This document shows positions 58,185 through 64,000 of a stretch of DNA of 64,000 nt, one piece after another. The stretch covers positions 310,001-374,000 of the forward strand of contig NZ_PZZZ01000002.1 in NCBI RefSeq assembly GCF_003046475.1, read 5' to 3'. The notes under the pieces are model-generated. The model saw only the letters and a list, made by a program, of their open reading frames with translations, was not told the origin of the DNA and ran no database searches. The stretch comes from Mycoplana dimorpha. GTDB taxonomy: Bacteria > Pseudomonadota > Alphaproteobacteria > Rhizobiales > Rhizobiaceae. Position 1 is the first letter of the stretch, and each line of letters opens with the position of its first letter. The position numbers and the translations under genes were made by a program.

Positions 58185-59120
58185 TCATCTTGCGACGGTT
58201 TCAGGCTCCGCGGTTGTCGTTCTCGTGGCGACCGGGGCGGGAGGAATACCCAGCCGCCTTGCCAGCGACCGCGCATCGAACGGCGCCCTGAGCTTTACGT
58301 CCGTATTGTCGAAGTAGACGAACACATCGCGGCCCCTGTTGCGCGGCGCCGTTGCCGGCAGAAGACGTCGGGCATCGTCCGGCTCCCGGCCCTCGGCCCA
58401 ACTGCGGACGCGATCGGCCCAGATGTCGAGCGCCGCGTCGTCGTAGCCGCTGACATAGAGCCTCTCCGACCCGTGCAGGCGGCAGTAGACGAAGTCGGCG
58501 GTGAGATCCATCAGCAGCGGCCAGTCCACCGTGTCGGCGCAAACGAGCGCCACCCGGTGACGGCGCAGCAGTTCGACGAATTCTTCCGTGCAGAAGCTTT
58601 CGTGCCGGATCTCGACGGCGTGCCGTATTGCCTGTGTCGCATCGGTTTTCAGCCACGCCCGTCCGTTGAGGCGCTCGTCATGGCGTTTTGCCAGCGCGAC
58701 CGCCTCGTCGGGATCGTGCGGCAGCAGTGCGAGGAAAGCCGCGAAACGCTCCGCGTCGAACCGCATCCGCGGCGGAAACTGCCACAGGATCGGCCCGAGC
58801 TTCGGTCCCAGCCGCAGCACGCCTGATGCGAGGAAATTGGAAAGAGCCGCCTGCGCTTCCTTCAGTCGCAGCATGTGGGTGATGTAGCGCGATCCCTTGA
58901 TCGCGAACACAAAATCGTCCGGCGTTTCCTCCCGCCAGTGGCCGAAGGCCTCCGGTCGCTGCAGGCCGTAGAAGGTGCCGTTGATCTCGATCGAGCGAAA
59001 CTGTCTGGAGGCGTAGGCGAGTTCGTCGTTCTGGACGAGGCCCTTCGGATAGAACACGCCGCGCCAGGGCTTGTAGGTCCAGCCGGAAATGCCGATCCGA
59101 ACCGTTCCTGTCCTTGCCAT
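58185..59120 (-). CDS. DUF72 domain protein
   Basis: 311-residue TIM-barrel-like protein of the DUF72 family (YecE type). It starts VRIGISGWTYKPWRGVFYP, with KGSRYITHMLRL, WQFPP, EIRHESF and YVYFDNT-like VFVYFDNTD near the end, all typical. Function is not known; metal or nucleic acid binding has been proposed for relatives. GGAGGAG precedes ATG 59120. Confidence 0.9.
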   Translation of the reverse strand: MARTGTVRIGISGWTYKPWRGVFYPKGLVQNDELAYASRQFRSIEINGTFYGLQRPEAFGHWREETPDDFVFAIKGSRYITHMLRLKEAQAALSNFLASGVLRLGPKLGPILWQFPPRMRFDAERFAAFLALLPHDPDEAVALAKRHDERLNGRAWLKTDATQAIRHAVEIRHESFCTEEFVELLRRHRVALVCADTVDWPLLMDLTADFVYCRLHGSERLYVSGYDDAALDIWADRVRSWAEGREPDDARRLLPATAPRNRGRDVFVYFDNTDVKLRAPFDARSLARRLGIPPAPVATRTTTAEPETVAR

Positions 59121-59195
59121 GCCTGCTCCTCCACCGCCGGATCGTCGGCGGCACGGGAGAAACCGGCGGGACGCGTCTTCGTTCCGCGGCGCGGA

Positions 59196-60314
59196 TCAGA
59201 CGCGCATCGGCATCAGCACGTAGAGCGCATCGTCACCGGCGAGATCCCGCACGAGCGTCGGCGAGCCCGGATCGGCGAGCATGAACACCGCCTCGTCACC
59301 GGAAAGCTGGGCGGTGATGTCGAGCAGGTACTTGGCGTTGAAGCCGATCTCCAGCGGATCGTTGTCGTAGCCGACCGGCAGCTCTTCGGTGGCGCTTCCC
59401 GAATCCGGGTTGTTGACCGTCAGGGTCATCTGTCCGTCGGCCAGGGCCAGCTTCACAGCGCGGCCGCGTTCAGACGAGATCGTCGAGACGCGGTCCACGG
59501 CCTGGGCGAAGGACTGGCAGTCGATCCGCAGTTCCTTCTCGTTGCTGGTCGGGATGACGCGCTGGTAGTCGGGGAAGGTGCCGTCGATCAGCTTCGAGGT
59601 CAGGATGACCGAGCCGATCGTAAAGCGGATCTTTGCATCCGAAACCTCCACGGTCACTACCAGGTCCGGATTGTCGACCAGCTTCTGCAACTCGCCGACG
59701 GTCTTGCGTGGGATGATGATGCCCGGCATGCCCTCCGAGCCGGACGGCGCCTCGACGTCGGCGCGGGCCAGGCGGTGGCCGTCGGTGGCGACGGCCCGCA
59801 GCTTCAGCTGGCCGGCGTTCTCGATCGTGTGGATGAAAATGCCGTTCAGGTAGTAGCGCGTCTCCTCCGTCGAGATCGCGAACTGCGTCCGGTCGATCAG
59901 CATCTTCAGGTCGGTCGCCTTCAGGCGGAAGGTGTGGCTGAAGCTTCCGGCGGTCAGGTCCGGGAAGTCCGACTGCGGCAGGCACTGCAGCGAGAACTTG
60001 GAGCGGCCGGAGGCAACCGTCATCGCCGCACCGTCCGGCGTGTTGGCGAGCAGCACCTCGGAGCCATCCGGCAGCTTGCGCACGATGTCGTAGAGCAGGT
60101 GCGCCGGAACGGTCGTGGCTCCGGCCTGTTCGATCTGGGCCGGCGTCGACTCGGTGATTTCCAGGTCGAGGTCGGTCGCCTTCATCTCCAGGTTTCCGCC
60201 GTCGGCGCGCAACAGGACGTTCGACAGGATCGGGATGGTGTTGCGCCGCTCGACCACGCGATGGACGTGGTTCAGCGATTTGAGGAGATTGGACCGTTCG
60301 ATGGTAATACGCAT
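59196..60314 (-). CDS. dnaN: DNA polymerase III sliding clamp (beta subunit)
   Basis: 372-residue clamp that tethers the replicative polymerase to DNA. Three similar domains are recognisable: an opening MRITIERSNLLKSLNHV, a middle with DGHRLA, and the final LMPMRV, the usual DnaN C-terminus. As in other rhizobia it is not next to dnaA. It diverges from rsmI. Confidence 0.97.
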   Translation of the reverse strand: MRITIERSNLLKSLNHVHRVVERRNTIPILSNVLLRADGGNLEMKATDLDLEITESTPAQIEQAGATTVPAHLLYDIVRKLPDGSEVLLANTPDGAAMTVASGRSKFSLQCLPQSDFPDLTAGSFSHTFRLKATDLKMLIDRTQFAISTEETRYYLNGIFIHTIENAGQLKLRAVATDGHRLARADVEAPSGSEGMPGIIIPRKTVGELQKLVDNPDLVVTVEVSDAKIRFTIGSVILTSKLIDGTFPDYQRVIPTSNEKELRIDCQSFAQAVDRVSTISSERGRAVKLALADGQMTLTVNNPDSGSATEELPVGYDNDPLEIGFNAKYLLDITAQLSGDEAVFMLADPGSPTLVRDLAGDDALYVLMPMRV

Positions 60315-60527
60315 GGATCTACCGCTCTCGACCGCTGCCTGCCGGGCGAGCCGGCGCGGCATCATTCTTGCTTTCCGACGGGCGCCGGAAGGATGTGGAC
60401 GGGCAAATTGGCAGATTTTTGCGTTCGAATGCAAGGGGTACCGCGATCGCGGCAGGGGATATCGCGCCCATGCATCGCCTGTCCGGGCTTGCCGCCTGCC
60501 CGGGGCTCGCCCATAAGGAGACCACGC

Positions 60528-61470
<943 letters not shown>

Positions 61471-61481
<11 letters not shown>

Positions 61482-61839
61482 GGCGGAAAGGGGATTGCGC
61501 CGCAAGGCGCTGCGCCGCGGCCACGTCGCGGAATTCATCGCCGCCCTCTATCTGATCGCCAAGGGGTACCGGATCCTCGCCATCCGCCATCGAACCAAGC
61601 TCGGCGAGATCGACATCATCGCCCGCAAGCGCGACCTTGTCGCCTGCGTCGAGGTGAAGGCGCGGCGGAGCGAAGAGGCCGCGGTCCACGCCGTCACCGG
61701 CACCACGCAGCACCGCATCCGGGCGGCGAGCGATCTCTGGCTTGCCCGCCAGCCGGACGCACACCTTCTGTCGATCCGCTACGACATCGTCGCCGTCCGG
61801 CCCTGGCGTCTGCCCCGGCACCTGCCGGATGCCTTCTGA
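61471..61839 (+). CDS. YraN/UPF0102 family nuclease-like protein
   Basis: 122-residue protein of the UPF0102 family with a restriction-endonuclease-like fold. Visible are GEIDIIARKRDLVACVEVKAR (the Asp-Glu-x-Lys site) and the N-terminal GHVAEFIAALYLIAKGYRIL. It starts inside rsmI, a common pairing, so translation is coupled. Activity has not been settled for the family. Confidence 0.92.
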
Positions 61840-61960
61840 TCAAGCCGCACCACCCATCCTATCGAGCAATGATAGCGACCGTTAAAATGCGAGCGAAACG
61901 CTGAACCTCGCCCTTACCTTCCGCCGCTATGATCCTCGCCTCGATCCGAAGGGGAAGTTC

Positions 61961-62461
61961 ATGGCCTGGAAACTGATGCTTGCGAGCGCGATCGGCATGG
62001 CGGCGAGGACGTTGCCGGTGCGCACGGCGCTGCCGCCGCCGCTGATCGCGGCTTCGATTGGCGAGATGGAAATGGTCGACGCGCCGATCGAGCCCGCCTG
62101 GATCGTCGCGGGCGAACCGCGGGCGCGGCTGGCGCTGCATTCGCGCGGTCACGACGACCAGTCGACCACGGCGGTCTGGGACTGCACGGCCGGCACCTTC
62201 CGCTGGCATTTCGGCTGGGACGAGACAGTGATGATCCTGGAGGGCGAGGTGCACGTCACGGCCGAGGACGGCAGCGAACGGACGCTGCGTGCCGGCGATA
62301 TCGCCTATTTCGCCGGCAGGACCTGGGCGACGTGGCGGGTGGACGACTACGTCCGCAAGATCGCCTTCTGCCGCAAGCAGTACCCCGCACCGGTGGCAAT
62401 GGCCCTTCGCCTGCGTGCCATGATGCGTCCCGGCAGCGCCGGCGGCGGTCTGGCCGCCTGA
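61961..62461 (+). CDS. cupin domain protein
   Basis: 166-residue protein with a single cupin fold (about 75-140), including WHFGWDETVMILEGEVHV, LRAGDIAYFAGRTWATW, similar to the DUF861/RmlC-like cupins. An N-terminal hydrophobic patch (residues 5-30) precedes it. GAAGGGGAAG gives a strong start. Function unknown; a small-molecule-binding or metal-dependent enzyme role is possible. It lies between yraN and gshB. Confidence 0.8.
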   Translation: MAWKLMLASAIGMAARTLPVRTALPPPLIAASIGEMEMVDAPIEPAWIVAGEPRARLALHSRGHDDQSTTAVWDCTAGTFRWHFGWDETVMILEGEVHVTAEDGSERTLRAGDIAYFAGRTWATWRVDDYVRKIAFCRKQYPAPVAMALRLRAMMRPGSAGGGLAA

Positions 62462-62575
62462 CCTCGGAGACGCAAGAGGCGCGGGGGCAAATCTGGCCAT
62501 GTCTGCCCCTAACCGACCGTTGCGTTTACCGCATCGCGCGCCTAAATGTGGGCGGCAATTCCTGAGGATCATTCC

Positions 62576-63520
62576 ATGGCAAACATCAAGAACGTCGCGG
62601 TCCAGATGGATCACGTGTCCTCCATCAACATCGGCGGCGATTCCACCTTCGCCATGAGCCTTGAGGCGCAGAACCGCGGCTACCAGCTCTTCCACTATAC
62701 GCCGGACAAGCTCAGCCTGCGCGACGGCAAGGTCTTCGCAACGGTCGAGCCGATGCGGCTGCGCGACGTCCATGGTGACCATTATGAACTGGGCGAGCCG
62801 GAGCGGATCGACCTGTCGACCATGGACGTGGTGCTGCTGCGCCAGGATCCACCCTTCGACATGGCCTACATCACCTCCACCCATCTTCTGGAGCGCATCC
62901 ATCCGAAGACCCTGGTGGTGAACGACCCCGCCTGGGTTCGCAACTCGCCGGAGAAGATCTTCGTCACCGAATTCGCCGACCTCATGCCGTCGACGCTGAT
63001 CACCCGCGACCCGACCGAGATTCGCCGCTTCCGCGAGGAACTGGGCGACATCATCCTCAAGCCGCTCTACGGCAATGGCGGCGCCGGCGTGTTTCACTCG
63101 ACCCGCGACGACCGCAATCTGTCCTCGCTTCTGGAAATGTTCGGCCAGATGTTCCGCGAGCCCTTCATCGCGCAGGCCTACCTGCCGGAGGTGCGCAAGG
63201 GTGACAAGCGCATCCTGCTCGTCGACGGCGAGCCGGTCGGCGCGATCAACCGCGTCCCCGCCGAGCATGACGCCCGCTCCAACATGCATGCCGGTGGCCG
63301 CCCCGAGGCGACCGAGCTGACGGCCCGCGAAATCGAGATCTGCAAGCGCATCGGCCCGTCGTTGCGCGAACGCGGCTTCCTGTTCGTCGGCATCGACGTC
63401 ATCGGCGACTATATGACCGAGATCAACGTGACCTCGCCGACCGGCATTCGCGAAGTGAAAAAATTCGGCGGCGCCGATGTCGCAAGCCTGCTGTGGGACG
63501 CGATCGAGCGTAAGCGGTGA
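62576..63520 (+). CDS. gshB: glutathione synthetase
   Basis: 314-residue ATP-grasp enzyme making glutathione from gamma-glutamylcysteine and glycine. ATP-grasp features are [30 protein letters not shown] and the metal-binding [12 protein letters not shown] 62576 ([15 protein letters not shown]) is the usual family start, 8 bases after GAGGA. A 12-bp hairpin follows at 63584. Confidence 0.96.
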   Translation: MANIKNVAVQMDHVSSINIGGDSTFAMSLEAQNRGYQLFHYTPDKLSLRDGKVFATVEPMRLRDVHGDHYELGEPERIDLSTMDVVLLRQDPPFDMAYITSTHLLERIHPKTLVVNDPAWVRNSPEKIFVTEFADLMPSTLITRDPTEIRRFREELGDIILKPLYGNGGAGVFHSTRDDRNLSSLLEMFGQMFREPFIAQAYLPEVRKGDKRILLVDGEPVGAINRVPAEHDARSNMHAGGRPEATELTAREIEICKRIGPSLRERGFLFVGIDVIGDYMTEINVTSPTGIREVKKFGGADVASLLWDAIERKR

Positions 63521-63583
63521 CGGCTGGTTCAGGTCTCCCGAGGGTGTCAGCCGTTTCGGGCAAGACTTGAACAAGAACTTGCA

Positions 63584-63617
63584 GCAGGTCGCGTGCATCC
63601 GTTGTCACGCGACCTGC
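63584..63617 (+). terminator. hairpin/terminator-like inverted repeat after gshB
   Basis: Perfect 12-bp stem (GCAGGTCGCGTG / CACGCGACCTGC) with a 10-base loop, 64 bases after gshB. The T run that follows is short (GTTTC), so Rho-independent function is likely but not certain. Confidence 0.55.
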
Positions 63618-63966
63618 CGTTTCTCATTCGCAAGCCGCGAGTACGGTTTTTCTGCGGTCGGGGCGACACCACCACCGCGCCTGCCGGCTGCGGACGCCTC
63701 CAACCCTGCTGATCGATCCCAGTTGCCTTCTGCGGTTTGAACCGTGGGGCGGAACGCGCCAGCGGCGAACGCTTGCCGGATGCCCGGGCGTCATCACGAG
63801 CCGGTCCGTAAGCCGTCGGCCGGATCGCATGTTCGCCGGCGACGTGCGATGTGGCGACCGCCTTCAATCCATACCGTAATCTGTCGGAGGCCCAACAGGT
63901 CGCCGCCGCCTGTCTGTTCCGGGCTTGCAACCTGGTACAGCCTCTGCGGGAATTAATCGCGCGTTT

Positions 63967-63981
63967 GTTCGTTAATTGTTC
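63967..63981 (+). promoter_or_regulatory. LexA-type SOS box
   Basis: GTTCGTTAATTGTTC is an exact GTTC-N7-GTTC, the LexA box of alphaproteobacteria. It sits 19 bases before the window end, in an A/T-rich patch that looks like a promoter for the next gene. Confidence 0.55.
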
Positions 63982-64000
63982 TTGTTACATTCCGTGTTTC

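Larger units (their letters stand above)
63521..64000. other. gene-poor end of window
   Basis: No ORF with conserved sequence was found. The stretch holds a strong hairpin (63584-63617) and a LexA-type box (63967-63981). It probably contains the promoter of a gene beyond position 64000. Confidence 0.5.

Overview
The window looks like chromosomal DNA from a member of the Rhizobiaceae (Ensifer/Rhizobium/Shinella-like alphaproteobacterium). Supporting signs are high GC, the def-fmt-truA and rpmH-rnpA-yidC gene orders, a Sinorhizobium-type phosphatidylethanolamine N-methyltransferase, an AroA that reads like the Agrobacterium CP4 enzyme, and control motifs of alphaproteobacterial type (CtrA, Irr and LexA boxes). 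I see no phage, transposase, integrase or CRISPR array. Species was not determined; everything here comes from reading the sequence.

Layout. 1-1.6 kb: partial aroA diverging from a TIGR02300 protein, then tRNA-Ala(GGC). 1.9-9.7 kb: accessory-looking block (large two-domain glycosyltransferase, MerR/MFS divergent pair, ChrA transporter, Tat-exported zinc deacylase) ending at tRNA-Arg(ACG). 10-14 kb: orphan sensor kinase and a chemoreceptor. 14-21 kb: rpmH-rnpA-yidC, engB and argB, with a DMT transporter, a DUF1269 protein and an anti-sigma factor inserted among them. 21-28 kb: PEP-mutase-like enzyme, DMT transporter, HAD nucleotidase, LOG protein, and the lysine genes dapD and dapE interleaved with small membrane proteins.

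28-42 kb: truA, fmt and def, with a FitAB/VapBC toxin-antitoxin module between def and fmt; rmuC, ribokinase, an ArsC-like protein, an aromatic aminotransferase, a phosphodiesterase and a cardiolipin-synthase-like protein; an AspA-like deacylase; MGMT; a second toxin-antitoxin pair (AbrB/VapC); guaA. 42-49 kb: MTA/SAH nucleosidase, thioesterase, GNAT, and a four-gene imelysin / di-haem / imelysin / DUF1513 operon preceded by an Irr-like iron control element.

49-64 kb: rRNA cytosine methyltransferase, RlpA (with a perfect CtrA box upstream), epimerase-queG-GST, uppP, a 50-residue exported peptide, an NDUFA9-like reductase, pmtA/pyrF/DUF1330, DUF72, dnaN, and divergently rsmI-yraN-cupin-gshB. 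The window ends just after a LexA-type SOS box that probably serves a gene beyond the edge. Most genes are housekeeping. The best leads are the iron-linked imelysin operon, the toxin-antitoxin module inside the def-fmt operon, the SoxR-like operator serving a regulator without the SoxR cluster, and the anti-sigma factor without a sigma partner.
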